Below are positions 24,556-33,064 of a stretch of 35,350 bases of DNA, piece after piece. Source of the DNA: Maribacter sp. (GTDB lineage Bacteria > Bacteroidota > Bacteroidia > Flavobacteriales > Flavobacteriaceae); the NCBI GenBank assembly GCA_024643345.1, contig JAHENB010000065.1:1-35350 (forward strand). Reading direction: 5' to 3'. The notes beneath the pieces were generated by a model. That model was not told the DNA's origin, did not search any database, and worked only from the letters and a program-made list of their open reading frames with translations. Both the position numbers and the translations under genes were made by a program. Numbering within the stretch: position 1 is the stretch's first letter; the number at the start of each line of letters is the position of its first letter.

Positions 24556-25362
24556 TTATTGACTTCCGTCATCCAACTGGAAGTCATTTTGATTTTGGCT
24601 CCCTGGGCTTTTCTTGCCTCCGTTATACACACGGAGCCTCAGGATAAAATCGCTCGACTTATTATTGGTCTCAGTGATATTCTTGGTACGGTTAAAAATC
24701 ACGAACAGCTCGTACCGCCAATTATTTTTCAATTTGTATCCAATGCCCGGCGATATTCTGATCAGATCATTGAAACGGTCCGTTTTTTTAAGATTGAAAA
24801 AAAATTCTGCCTGGAGGGGGAAATAGAGCCCTTCGGTGAAACCCAGATAATGCTTTTTCCAACTAATGTTTGTTCCCAGGCGATACCTAAATCGATAACC
24901 ACTCCGCCAACCATTGTCATTAAAGGACTTTTGAAACCGTTCTTCCAATCGAACATAATTGTTCAAAGTAATCGGTTTAATGGTGGGGATATTGAATTTG
25001 AAACCCTGGAGCAGTCTTAATTCAAAATTATCTTTGGCTGCAGTATTTTGGGTATAGATGGCCCCACCGCCCAATTGATAGGAGTCTATGAGACCCCACG
25101 TTCTTTCTGACCGGTTGGTATTTTTGAAGGTGATGGTAGATATGGCCTGAAAACGGTTATAGACATTCGGAACAATAGTCCTGAATGCGATCTGCGTCCG
25201 TACCGATTGGGTTTCGCTCCATTGGTTCGGATGGTTGTAATCGATCCAGAACTGCCGGTTTACCCGCACGTCCTGATCTACGATACTGTCCTGCGCATTT
25301 GCTTTTATCAATGCGTTCAAACAAAGCACCGTGCATAATAGAACCCAAAACCTTTTTGGCAT
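24556..25362 (-). CDS. DUF2490 family outer-membrane protein
   Basis: The 268-residue form starts at MPKRFWVLLCTVLCL; the frame runs 13 codons further up but without a better start. The signal peptide ends ANAQ. DUF2490 features follow: RQFWIDYNHPNQW, then FQAISTITFKNTNRSERTWG, LRLLQGFKFN and GYRFRYRLGTNISWKKHYLG, with repeated paired strands typical of a barrel. The end (QNQNDFQLDDGSQ) is an acidic tail rather than a terminal aromatic strand. Function of DUF2490 is unknown. The gap of 126 bases separates it from the HAD phosphatase gene upstream. Confidence 0.8.
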   Translation of the reverse strand: MPKRFWVLLCTVLCLNALIKANAQDSIVDQDVRVNRQFWIDYNHPNQWSETQSVRTQIAFRTIVPNVYNRFQAISTITFKNTNRSERTWGLIDSYQLGGGAIYTQNTAAKDNFELRLLQGFKFNIPTIKPITLNNYVRLEERFQKSFNDNGWRSGYRFRYRLGTNISWKKHYLGFTEGLYFPLQAEFFFNLKKTDRFNDLIRISPGIGYKLKNNWRYELFVIFNRTKNITETNNKSSDFILRLRVYNGGKKSPGSQNQNDFQLDDGSQ

Positions 25363-25488
25363 AGAATAAGTTTCAACAACGATAACCGGATGGGAGTGCA
25401 CGGGCCATTGTGAGGATTTGGTGCCTATTATTAACTAAAATATGAATTTCCGTTGGTTGTACAAGCGACCATCCGTTTAAATGAGGCT

Positions 25489-26526
25489 TTAGTTGTTCAG
25501 CTCGAAGGGGTAAACAACTTTCCAATCCTCTTTCATGTTGATTACCGTCCATCCTTTCTCATAGGCCTCATCGAGCCCTTTATCCAACCTGCCGATCGAC
25601 GATTCCCTGTCATAGGCCCATTCGCGTTCTGCATCGGTATGGTGAAGATACAACTGAAAGGAAGGATAGGCATTGCTGTCTGTCCATTGCAGCATCTGCA
25701 GATCACCATCGGAATTTCCGGAAGCGAATACGGGTTTCCTGCCGATGAATTTATTGATGCCCACGGGTTTTCCGGCCTTGTCATCAATAAAGTCGAGCGC
25801 GGGCAACCTTCTTATTTCCGGCTTTCCATCGTTCATGACAAATTCAGTCTTAATACTGCTGCCTACAACCTGATCCTTGGGGATACCATATACCTGTTCT
25901 ACCCATGGGCGCATGAATTCGATTCCGCCACCGGAAACGATAAAGGTTTTAAACCCATTCTCCCTGAGGTAATCCAATAACTCCAGCATGGGTTGATATA
26001 CCAGGTCGGTATAAGGCCTTTTGAAACGGGGGTGTTTGGCAGTGGTGAGCCAATCTTTTACAATTTGCTCAAATTCTTCTACCGTATTGCCGGCATGGGT
26101 GGCCATGACAATTTCTATAAGGCCATGTTCACCGTAGGTCATCAAAGTGGCCATGTCGTTTTCGATAACCGACTGGTAGGGTTGGGTGGTCTTCCATTCG
26201 GGATGTTCGGGCGCTAAGGCTTTGATACGATCCATGGCAAAGAACAACTGAAAATAAGCGGGTTGCTCAGACCATAAATTGCCATCGTTATCAAAGGTTG
26301 CAATGCGCTCCGAAATGGGTACAAAATTTGCACCTCCTTCTAAAGTGACATCATTTACATAAGCTATTATAGCTTGTTTGGTATTGCTTTCATTCCAGGA
26401 TGGCAATGGGTCCCCAATTAAGGTTTCAGTTTCAACAACGGTTTCCAGTTGTTCAGAATTTACCTTTTTACAACTTACTATTATTAATAAAGTTAGCGCA
26501 AGGCTTAAGAGTGTTTTCTTTATCAT
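25489..26526 (-). CDS. Exported HAD-superfamily phosphatase, probable lipoprotein
   Basis: The 345-residue protein has a lipoprotein signal (LLIIVSCKK, Cys19). HAD motifs are present in order: motif I ATFDNDGNLW (nucleophile Asp79, Asp81), motif II FIVSGGG (Ser198), and motif IV ASGNSDGDLQML (Asp273, Asp275); the basic motif III residue is probably Lys253. A large cap region lies between motifs I and II. The family transfers phosphate from small phosphoesters to water; a periplasmic or membrane-anchored location is unusual for HAD enzymes. It is separated from the sulfatase upstream by a strong hairpin in only 64 bases, so it may be expressed by read-through or from its own weak promoter. The linkage to sulfatases suggests a shared substrate bearing both sulfate and phosphate. 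Confidence 0.88.
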   Translation of the reverse strand: MIKKTLLSLALTLLIIVSCKKVNSEQLETVVETETLIGDPLPSWNESNTKQAIIAYVNDVTLEGGANFVPISERIATFDNDGNLWSEQPAYFQLFFAMDRIKALAPEHPEWKTTQPYQSVIENDMATLMTYGEHGLIEIVMATHAGNTVEEFEQIVKDWLTTAKHPRFKRPYTDLVYQPMLELLDYLRENGFKTFIVSGGGIEFMRPWVEQVYGIPKDQVVGSSIKTEFVMNDGKPEIRRLPALDFIDDKAGKPVGINKFIGRKPVFASGNSDGDLQMLQWTDSNAYPSFQLYLHHTDAEREWAYDRESSIGRLDKGLDEAYEKGWTVINMKEDWKVVYPFELNN

Positions 26527-26543
26527 CTCATTAAATTTTTAAA

Positions 26544-26580
26544 ACACAAAAAAGGCAGGCTTTACCTACCTTTTTTGTGT
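26544..26580 (-). terminator. Strong hairpin terminator between arylsulfatase 1 and the HAD gene
   Basis: A 16-base arm on each side, with one mismatch (ACACAAAAAAGGCAGG and CCTACCTTTTTTGTGT, loop CTTTA), lies in the 64-base gap. The A and T runs inside the arms make it potentially bidirectional. It ends 11 bases past the sulfatase stop and lies 17 bases before the HAD start codon, so it may be a terminator that also attenuates HAD expression. Confidence 0.75.
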
Positions 26581-26590
26581 GTGATCTATA

Positions 26591-28150
26591 TTAATTACTT
26601 TTTGGAACCATGGCCTCAATTTGTTTTTGAACTTTTCCTAAACTCCAATCACCTGCGGTTTGGCTTGGCGGATAATCTTTAAAGGTTGAAAGAAAGTTAA
26701 AAGCATAACCCTGTATGGCGATTAAAATATATGCCCTGTCAATATACCAGTCGTAATAGGTATTTGAACCTTCGTAGGCTTTTTCAAAAGGATCGCGACG
26801 CAGATTTTCCAACAATGGCGCTCTTAATTCAACGAACGGCTCCAACCATATTTGTAATTGTCTGGCCCTGTTTTCTAAAAAAGTGGCTTTCCAATCGCCA
26901 TAACGTAAGGCCGCTATGGCACCAGCATCATCAACGTATATAAATCCTTCCCGTGGAGACACTTTTGTTTTGCCGGTCAGATAATCCAATTGATTATAAC
27001 CATCTATGTGATTTTTGTAAGTCTTGCCATTAATGGTTGTTCCTTTCAAGAGTTGCTCTTTAATGTCGGGATTTCCCGCTATCGCTGCAAAGGTCGGCAA
27101 CCAATCCTCATGGGAAACGATGCCGTTTAAAGTGACATTAGCTGGAAAATGGCCTGGCCACCGCACGAACGCAGGCACACGATAGGCACCTTCCCAGTTG
27201 GAGTTTTTCTCACCATGGAAGGGCGTGGTACCGGCATCGGGCCACGTATTATAGTGCGGGCCATTATCCGTAGAATACATCACCACCGTATTGTCCGCTA
27301 TTCCCAGTTCCTCAAGTAAGTCCAATAATTCACCAACATGCATGTCGTGCTCGATCATCCCATCCGTGTATTCATCATTTCCGGGATGACGCATTTCTTC
27401 TTTAACATGCGTCCTAAAATGCATACGTGTAGCGTTCCACCATGTAAAGAATGGTTTTCCATCCTTCACTTGTTTTTTAATAAATTCCTTGGCAGCTGCA
27501 ATGGACTCATAATCAATATTTTCCATCCGTTTTTTAGTGAGCGGCCCCGTATCTTCAATACGCTGACCCCCTTTGCCATCTGCCCAGCTATGGATAACAC
27601 CTCGAGGACCATAAACGTCTTCGAACTTTTTACCATTCTTTAAAATCATCCCTGTCGGATAATCAAAATTTTCTGGTTCTTCTTCCGCATTTAAATGGTA
27701 TAGGTTGCCAAAAAATTCATCGAACCCATGCATGGTAGGAAGGTGCTCATCTAAATCACCCTGATGGTTTTTACCAAACTGTCCCGTATTGTAACCTTGC
27801 GCCTTAAGTACGGACGCCATGGTAACATCAGACTTTTGCCAACCTTCTTTTGCACCGGGCATACCTACTTTGGTCATCCCGGTTCTTACCGGTACCACTC
27901 CGCCAATAAATGCGGCACGGCCGGCAGTACAACTTTGCTGTGCATAATAATCGGTAAAGCCAACCCCTTCTTTTGCCACTCTATCTATATTAGGGGTCAT
28001 ATAACCCATCATCCCACGATTGTTATGGCTGATGTTCCAGGTGCCGATGTCATCGCCCCAGATGACAAGGATATTTGGTTTTTGCTCTTTTTGGGCAACC
28101 ATCATTAATGGTAGCACAAAAAGTAAAATTAAAGTTGTGGTTTTTTTCAT
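26591..28150 (-). CDS. Exported arylsulfatase, Cys-type (sulfatase 1)
   Basis: The 519-residue protein has a signal peptide (MKKTTTLILLFVLPLMMVAQ). Sulfatase hallmarks: metal-binding WGDDIG with Asp33-Asp34, and the active-site CTAGR (Cys74, Arg78) that must be converted to formylglycine. FGKNHQGD, a HGFDEFFGNLYHLNAE segment and MYSTDNGPHYNTW (metal-binding DN) follow. It belongs to the alkaline-phosphatase superfamily. The C-terminal about 110 residues (from EGFIYVDDAGAIAALRYGDW) resemble the usual sulfatase small domain. It is a close paralogue of the gene at 30885-32429, sharing most motifs. Sulfate-ester hydrolysis on an unknown exported substrate is inferred; no carbohydrate-active enzyme is nearby. 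Confidence 0.95.
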   Translation of the reverse strand: MKKTTTLILLFVLPLMMVAQKEQKPNILVIWGDDIGTWNISHNNRGMMGYMTPNIDRVAKEGVGFTDYYAQQSCTAGRAAFIGGVVPVRTGMTKVGMPGAKEGWQKSDVTMASVLKAQGYNTGQFGKNHQGDLDEHLPTMHGFDEFFGNLYHLNAEEEPENFDYPTGMILKNGKKFEDVYGPRGVIHSWADGKGGQRIEDTGPLTKKRMENIDYESIAAAKEFIKKQVKDGKPFFTWWNATRMHFRTHVKEEMRHPGNDEYTDGMIEHDMHVGELLDLLEELGIADNTVVMYSTDNGPHYNTWPDAGTTPFHGEKNSNWEGAYRVPAFVRWPGHFPANVTLNGIVSHEDWLPTFAAIAGNPDIKEQLLKGTTINGKTYKNHIDGYNQLDYLTGKTKVSPREGFIYVDDAGAIAALRYGDWKATFLENRARQLQIWLEPFVELRAPLLENLRRDPFEKAYEGSNTYYDWYIDRAYILIAIQGYAFNFLSTFKDYPPSQTAGDWSLGKVQKQIEAMVPKSN

Positions 28151-28255
28151 TTGAAATAAATACTTGAGATTAATGAATTAATATTGAATGTCATGGTAAT
28201 AAAAATTAATATAGTATTGTTAAAAATAAGTGTTATCATTGAAACATTAAAATAA

Positions 28256-30805
28256 TTATTGTTCACCATCACCAAACCATGTAAAATAAGCATTGTTTGC
28301 GTCCCCTTCAAGAACGACATCCATATCTTTTGCCCATAAGTCCTTATACCCCAGAGAACCGTTTAATGCAGCCTGATAAAAAAGCAGCAATCGATTCCTC
28401 TCACTTTCAACAGTTCTCAAGAATTCCTCACCAACGCCTTCAATAGGGGGATTGGTTTTCAACATCATTAACTTTGGAAGCACACGATGTATTTCATCGA
28501 AACGAACCCAATCGGAATATTCTATTCTAGGTTGGTCATCTGTTACCGGAAGCGCATTTCCAGCATAGGTTTCCAATCCATTTCTATCCATAACATAAGT
28601 TGCCAGCAATGATTCAGGGGAATCAATGCCTATTTCTTTTAATGCATCGGCCAATTCAGGATCATTAAATTGTTCAATAATTTTAGGTGCATTTAAAACT
28701 ATGGGTTCCATGGAACCAACGAGTAACATCTCATGCAATTCAGTAGTCCATAGTGATGCATGTGGAAAAATATCCAGAAAACTTTTCACAAGAGAACGCG
28801 TATCCTCATCATTTTGAGTGGGTATCGGCAGCCATTGTGCGACAATCCCACCAATGTTTAAACGCGAACTGGCAATTTGATAGAAATCACTTGAATAAAG
28901 ATTAGCCACTCCAGCAGCCGAAGGCGGTGGAGGCTCAAGCGTAATAAGATCATATTTTGTTTTATTGCTTAATAATTCGCGTCTTCCATCGCGAAGCCTT
29001 ATATCTAATCTTGGATCTGAAGCTGCCCCAAAATTTCCTTCAAAAACTGTAGATGCTTCCACAACCTCGGGTAATAACTCGGCAACAACGCGCTGTTTTA
29101 ATCCTGGATACCGCAACAAACTTCCAGAAGTTATTCCAGTCCCAAGACCAATGACCAAAGCCGATTCTGGTTCCCCATTATGAATAATCAATGGTATTAA
29201 AGCTTGCAACCTCATATACCGTAATGAAGGCATGGCATCTCCTGTATTGGAAACACCCTGAATGTATAGCCTGCGAAAAGATTTGGTGCCAGCTTTTTGT
29301 TCAAGGACGGCAACCGTACCGCCACGTCCCTCCTTATAAAAAACGTTCTTTCCGCCCCAGGTACCGACAAGTAATTTGGCCAAGCGGTCCTTTGGGGTAA
29401 ATAGGGCTGCCAAAAGCGTAACCATAGTGATAACCAAAATGCCTTTCTTCGTTAAATGAAATCCAGAACGCTTACCCTTGAAGGCTGCGACAACACCTAT
29501 TATACATGCAATAAGTGCTAGAATCGCCAAAGTCACAACAATACCAAATTGCGGAACCAACAAGAATCCTGTAATTATAGTACCTGTTATGCCACCAATG
29601 GTATTAAGCGCCACTACTTTTCCAATATCTCTACCAATATGTGTAGAATCTACTATTAATTTCAGTGCTACCGGAAAAGCTGCCCCAAGAAAAAGAGTGG
29701 GAACAAATACGATATATAATGCCGCTGTGGTAAACCTTGCGCTCATGGCCGCAAGCCTACTTTCTGTTAATGAGAAAACAAAACGATCAGCGGAAGATTG
29801 TAGGCTTAAAAGCCAATCTCCCAAGAAGTTTATTTCTATGAGTGAAATACATCCCGCTGCAGCGATAAGCAAACCAAATAAACCCCATGGATCTTTTAAT
29901 CGATCTATCCGACGCGCCAACAGGGCAGAACCTATGGCAAGACCGGAAAGATAGGTGGCCAGCATCACGGAAAACGCAAAACTACGGGTACTCATGAACT
30001 GAACTATGGATTGCGACCAAACCACTTCATATCCAAGTGCAAGACCGCCAGCTATGGCGTATAAAAGAACGGCCATACCTGCTGATTGAATAAACAAATT
30101 CTGCGTTGGTTTTTTATCTACTGGAATTAAATCTGTTTTAGACCTATTTAGCCAATAGCCTCCCAAGGCAGCACAAACACCTATACCAGAAGCAATAATG
30201 GCAGACCCTTGTATCCCGAATGATGGGATGAGATAAAAGGAAGAAACAAGGGCTCCAATAATGGCACCCGTGGTATTGGCAGCGTACATCTTACCTCCGC
30301 CCGAACCCACTTTTGTGTCTAATAGTGAAAGAGAACGAACCACGGCAGGTAAGGTGCCTCCCATTAAAAAAGGCCCTACAGTAACCATTAAAAACACCAA
30401 AGTCCAGGCCAGTACACTGTTATGAACTTCCAAATTCGCAAACAAAGAAGCCGATTTGGGAAGTAAATAGGTCATGATTATCCCAATCATTGCGATACCA
30501 ATCTCTAGTTTCACATAGAGCAACAATGGCCTGGCAACCCGATCGGCATTACGTCCAAAATAAAGACCCCCAAATGCAAGTCCGGCAAAAAATGCACTGA
30601 CCCCCGTTGTAACCGCAAATACATCTACACCAACAATAAGGGTAAGTTGTTTGATCCATAGTACTTGGAAAATAAGTGCCGTAGTTCCGGAAGCCACCAA
30701 CAATATAGCAGGCCAAAATGATTTGCCTTTTTGTACAGGTTGCTCAATTACTAGCTTTGGAGCGGTTGCATCCTTATTTTTATTTTTCCGGGGTTTGTTC
30801 TTCAT
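28256..30805 (-). CDS. Fused MFS-type membrane / spermidine-synthase-like protein
   Basis: The 849-residue protein has a basic cytoplasmic N-terminus, then about twelve to fourteen membrane helices over residues 30-480 with MFS-like duplication (FAGLAFGGLYFGRNADR and SGLAIGSALLARRIDRL). From about residue 495 comes a spermidine-synthase-type Rossmann domain: ALVIGLGTGITSGSLLR, ELLPEVVEAS, then YDLITLEPPPPSAAGVANLY. In true spermidine synthases this segment carries a D-x-x-D pair; here it reads LEPPPP, so aminopropyl transfer is doubtful. Such fusions are widespread and have no assigned substrate. It lies between two arylsulfatase genes, with a strong hairpin before its start. A methyl-transferase or polyamine-like transport role is speculation. 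Confidence 0.88.
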   Translation of the reverse strand: MKNKPRKNKNKDATAPKLVIEQPVQKGKSFWPAILLVASGTTALIFQVLWIKQLTLIVGVDVFAVTTGVSAFFAGLAFGGLYFGRNADRVARPLLLYVKLEIGIAMIGIIMTYLLPKSASLFANLEVHNSVLAWTLVFLMVTVGPFLMGGTLPAVVRSLSLLDTKVGSGGGKMYAANTTGAIIGALVSSFYLIPSFGIQGSAIIASGIGVCAALGGYWLNRSKTDLIPVDKKPTQNLFIQSAGMAVLLYAIAGGLALGYEVVWSQSIVQFMSTRSFAFSVMLATYLSGLAIGSALLARRIDRLKDPWGLFGLLIAAAGCISLIEINFLGDWLLSLQSSADRFVFSLTESRLAAMSARFTTAALYIVFVPTLFLGAAFPVALKLIVDSTHIGRDIGKVVALNTIGGITGTIITGFLLVPQFGIVVTLAILALIACIIGVVAAFKGKRSGFHLTKKGILVITMVTLLAALFTPKDRLAKLLVGTWGGKNVFYKEGRGGTVAVLEQKAGTKSFRRLYIQGVSNTGDAMPSLRYMRLQALIPLIIHNGEPESALVIGLGTGITSGSLLRYPGLKQRVVAELLPEVVEASTVFEGNFGAASDPRLDIRLRDGRRELLSNKTKYDLITLEPPPPSAAGVANLYSSDFYQIASSRLNIGGIVAQWLPIPTQNDEDTRSLVKSFLDIFPHASLWTTELHEMLLVGSMEPIVLNAPKIIEQFNDPELADALKEIGIDSPESLLATYVMDRNGLETYAGNALPVTDDQPRIEYSDWVRFDEIHRVLPKLMMLKTNPPIEGVGEEFLRTVESERNRLLLFYQAALNGSLGYKDLWAKDMDVVLEGDANNAYFTWFGDGEQ

Positions 30806-30822
30806 ACGTTCAAAAATTAGAA

Positions 30823-30857
30823 ATGGGCCGCATCCCTTTAGTAAGGATGAGACCCAT
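30823..30857 (-). terminator. Strong hairpin between arylsulfatase 2 and the MFS/spermidine-synthase-like gene
   Basis: A 13-base arm pairs with its partner (ATGGGTCTCATCC and GGATGCGGCCCAT), with one mismatch and one G-T pair, loop of 9, followed by a T-rich tract (TTCTAATTTTTG). It starts 27 bases past the sulfatase 2 stop and ends 17 bases before the next start. An intrinsic terminator or 5'-leader structure is likely. Confidence 0.65.
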
Positions 30858-30884
30858 TATTAATTTAAATTTCAGTGTGTAACC

Positions 30885-32429
30885 TTAGTTACTTCCACTA
30901 GGTGCTTCCGTGAGCTGTTTCATGACTTGATCCAAGCTAAAACTACCCACCTTTTGACTTGGAGGGAATTCCTTAAAGGTGGCCAGGAACTGCCCTACAT
31001 ACTGTTGCGCCGGAACGAACAGGAATGCTCTATCAATTCGCCAGTGATCATAATCCATAGCAATATGATCGGCTTCTTCAAACGGATCGGTACGTAGGTT
31101 AAACAACTTGGGCATACGTAACTCTACAAAAGGTTCCGCCCAAACATCGAACCCATGAGCTCGTTGTTCCTGAAATACTAATTTCCATTGGTTAAAACGT
31201 AACGCAACTAATGCACCATCATCACTGAAATAAAAGAATTCATGACGAGGCGATTCTGTTGTTTTACCAGACCAATAAGGCAGCATGTTATAACCATCTA
31301 AATGTACTTTGAAGGTCTTGTCTCCAACCTTCATCCCCTTCAATAATTGTTCTTTTACATCGGGCACGCCCACTCCAGCCATAATGGTAGGCAGCATGTC
31401 CATTTGTGAATGGATGTCGTTATTAATAGTTCCTGGCTTAATTACACCAGGCCACTTGATAGCAGTTGGTACACGATAGCCACCTTCCCAGTTCTCATTC
31501 TTCTCTCCACGAAATGGAGAGTTCCCTCCATCTGGCCAGGAGAACTTTTCGGCACCATTGTCAGTTGAATACATCACAATGGTGTTCTCATCCAAACCTA
31601 GTTCTTTAAGCTTGTCGAGCAATTGTCCGACCATGGCGTCATGCTCCACCATACCGTCTGCGTATGGTCCAAGACCAGTGACACCTTTACTTTCTTCCTT
31701 AAGGTGCGTGAAGATGTGCATACGCGTAGCGTTCCACCACAGCATGAACGGCTTGCCGTCTTTTGCGCGCTTTTCTAAATAATCCAAAGAAGCCTCTGTG
31801 ACTTCTTCGTCAATGGTTTCCATACGCTTAATATTCAATGGGCCGGTGCTCTCGATTTTTTGAGTGCCATCCGCATTGGCCCAGGTGTGAATTACACCAC
31901 GAGTACCATATTTTTTTTGTAAAGCAGGATCCTTAAAGTAATCTGGGTTTTCTGGCTCTTGTTCTGCGTTCAAGTGGTAAAGCGAGCCAAAGAATTCGTC
32001 GAAACCATGGGCCGTTGGCAATGTTTCGTCGGCATCGCCAAGGTGGTTCTTACCAAACTGTGCTGTCATATAGCCTTGTGCCTTTAGCAATTGAGCGAGC
32101 GTCACATCCCGTGCCTGCAAGCCTTCCTTGGCACCTGGTAAACCAACCTTAAGGTTACCGGTTCTCAATCCACTCTGTCCAGTAATGAATGCCGAACGCC
32201 CTGCGGTACAGCTTTGCTCACCATACCAATCGGTGAACAAGGCACCTTCTTTGGCGATACGATCGATATTGGGCGTCTTGTAACCCATCATGCCCTGGTT
32301 ATAGGCACTGATATTCCAATACCCGATATCGTCACCCCAAAGAATAAGTACATTAGGTTTTTTCTCTTTTTGGGCATGGGATATGCCAAAAAAAGCTAAA
32401 AGTAATAAGGTCAAAAATGTTTTTTTCAT
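30885..32429 (-). CDS. Exported arylsulfatase, Cys-type (sulfatase 2)
   Basis: The 514-residue paralogue of sulfatase 1 has the signal peptide MKKTFLTLLLLAFFGISHAQ. It contains WGDDIGYWNIS with Asp33-Asp34, EQSCTAGRSAFITG with the formylglycine Cys74 and Arg78, FGKNHLGD, HGFDEFFGSLYHLNAE and MYSTDNGAEKFSW. Both enzymes put the active Cys at residue 74. Many blocks are identical between the two, but the C-terminal domains differ (ALVALRFNQWKLVF against AIAALRYGDWKATF), so they may act on related substrates. Base composition is a little richer in G and C than in sulfatase 1. A TATATTTG element at 32472-32479 is its probable promoter. Confidence 0.95.
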   Translation of the reverse strand: MKKTFLTLLLLAFFGISHAQKEKKPNVLILWGDDIGYWNISAYNQGMMGYKTPNIDRIAKEGALFTDWYGEQSCTAGRSAFITGQSGLRTGNLKVGLPGAKEGLQARDVTLAQLLKAQGYMTAQFGKNHLGDADETLPTAHGFDEFFGSLYHLNAEQEPENPDYFKDPALQKKYGTRGVIHTWANADGTQKIESTGPLNIKRMETIDEEVTEASLDYLEKRAKDGKPFMLWWNATRMHIFTHLKEESKGVTGLGPYADGMVEHDAMVGQLLDKLKELGLDENTIVMYSTDNGAEKFSWPDGGNSPFRGEKNENWEGGYRVPTAIKWPGVIKPGTINNDIHSQMDMLPTIMAGVGVPDVKEQLLKGMKVGDKTFKVHLDGYNMLPYWSGKTTESPRHEFFYFSDDGALVALRFNQWKLVFQEQRAHGFDVWAEPFVELRMPKLFNLRTDPFEEADHIAMDYDHWRIDRAFLFVPAQQYVGQFLATFKEFPPSQKVGSFSLDQVMKQLTEAPSGSN

Positions 32430-32471
32430 AACTCGTTTTTATTGGGTTATTTATTAATAATCAAGAGGGAA

Positions 32472-32479
32472 CAAATATA
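32472..32479 (-). promoter_or_regulatory. Bacteroidota-type -7 element upstream of sulfatase 2 (TATATTTG)
   Basis: The reverse strand reads TATATTTG, matching TAnnTTTG, 43 bases upstream of the ATG at 32429, within the 79-base gap to the preceding gene. The -33 region is T-rich rather than a clear TTG box. The position suggests the sulfatase has its own promoter. Confidence 0.5.
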
Positions 32480-32508
32480 AGGACGGAAAGATAATAAAAA
32501 TTCTTTAT

Positions 32509-33048
32509 TTACAGGCGTTTACTAAGGCCGATATTAATTGACCACGAACTATATTCTTCCTTGAAATCGTAATTGATGGAAGGGAACAGCCCCCAATCCC
32601 CGCCCAGTTCAAACTCGCGTTCAACGCTCATCCTTAAAATGAAAAGGTTCTTATGTTTTTCAAATTCCATCCCGGGACCGAGCAACAGACTCCATCGGTT
32701 GGAAAATTCGTAACCGACCAATACGCCGGTGACCAATGCTTTCGACCGTTCCAGTGCTTCCCTGTTAAAGTTAACCAAGTAATTGGCCAGTTCCAGGTCG
32801 AGCACGGTACCTATTTTCCAGCCATCGGTGAATTGTACAAAGTAATCGATGCCTATGGTGGGCACAAATACCGATGCGCTCGCATTGCCTTCCTCAAAAG
32901 CCGATGGAATATTGGTATACCCAAAAACCAGGGCCACTTTATGGATCTTGCCTTCTTGGACCTCCTCGGATTCACCTTCCTCTTGGGCATAGCTGCCCAT
33001 ACAAACAAGTAATAATACTGCTATAATGGGATTGGTTTTGTTTAACAT
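32509..33048 (-). CDS. Small exported barrel-like protein, 179 residues
   Basis: The protein has a signal peptide ending SYAQ (residues 1-21), an acidic stretch (EEGESEEVQEGK), then a probable eight-strand barrel: HKVALVFGYTNIPSAF, VPTIGIDYFVQF, WKIGTVLDLELANYLVNF, GVLVGYEFSNRWSLLLGPGM, LRMSVEREFELGGDWGLFPS, and a final WSINIGLSKRL. It starts 16 bases after the stop of the formylglycine-generating enzyme gene, so the two are almost certainly co-transcribed. No family is recognised; small barrels of this size are often annotated as hypothetical. Whether it aids the sulfatase system is unknown. Confidence 0.65.
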   Translation of the reverse strand: MLNKTNPIIAVLLLVCMGSYAQEEGESEEVQEGKIHKVALVFGYTNIPSAFEEGNASASVFVPTIGIDYFVQFTDGWKIGTVLDLELANYLVNFNREALERSKALVTGVLVGYEFSNRWSLLLGPGMEFEKHKNLFILRMSVEREFELGGDWGLFPSINYDFKEEYSSWSINIGLSKRL

Positions 33049-33064
33049 ATTTTAGAATATGAGG

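Noticed and set aside
25453-25980. Long + strand frame of 175 codons opposite the HAD gene
   Set aside because: It lies antisense to a clear HAD phosphatase with all catalytic motifs, and its own sequence has no signal or domain.
29478-29954. 158-codon + strand frame opposite the fusion gene
   Set aside because: Antisense shadow of a membrane-helix region; composition is Ala/Pro/Lys/Ser without domain features.
28256-30805. Bona fide spermidine synthase plus polyamine exporter
   Set aside because: The catalytic Asp motif is replaced by LEPPPP, so polyamine synthesis is not supported by the sequence.
26591-32429. Ordinary polysaccharide-utilisation locus around the sulfatases
   Set aside because: No SusC/SusD, glycoside hydrolase, lyase, or hybrid sensor is visible in the window; genes outside it could still change this view.
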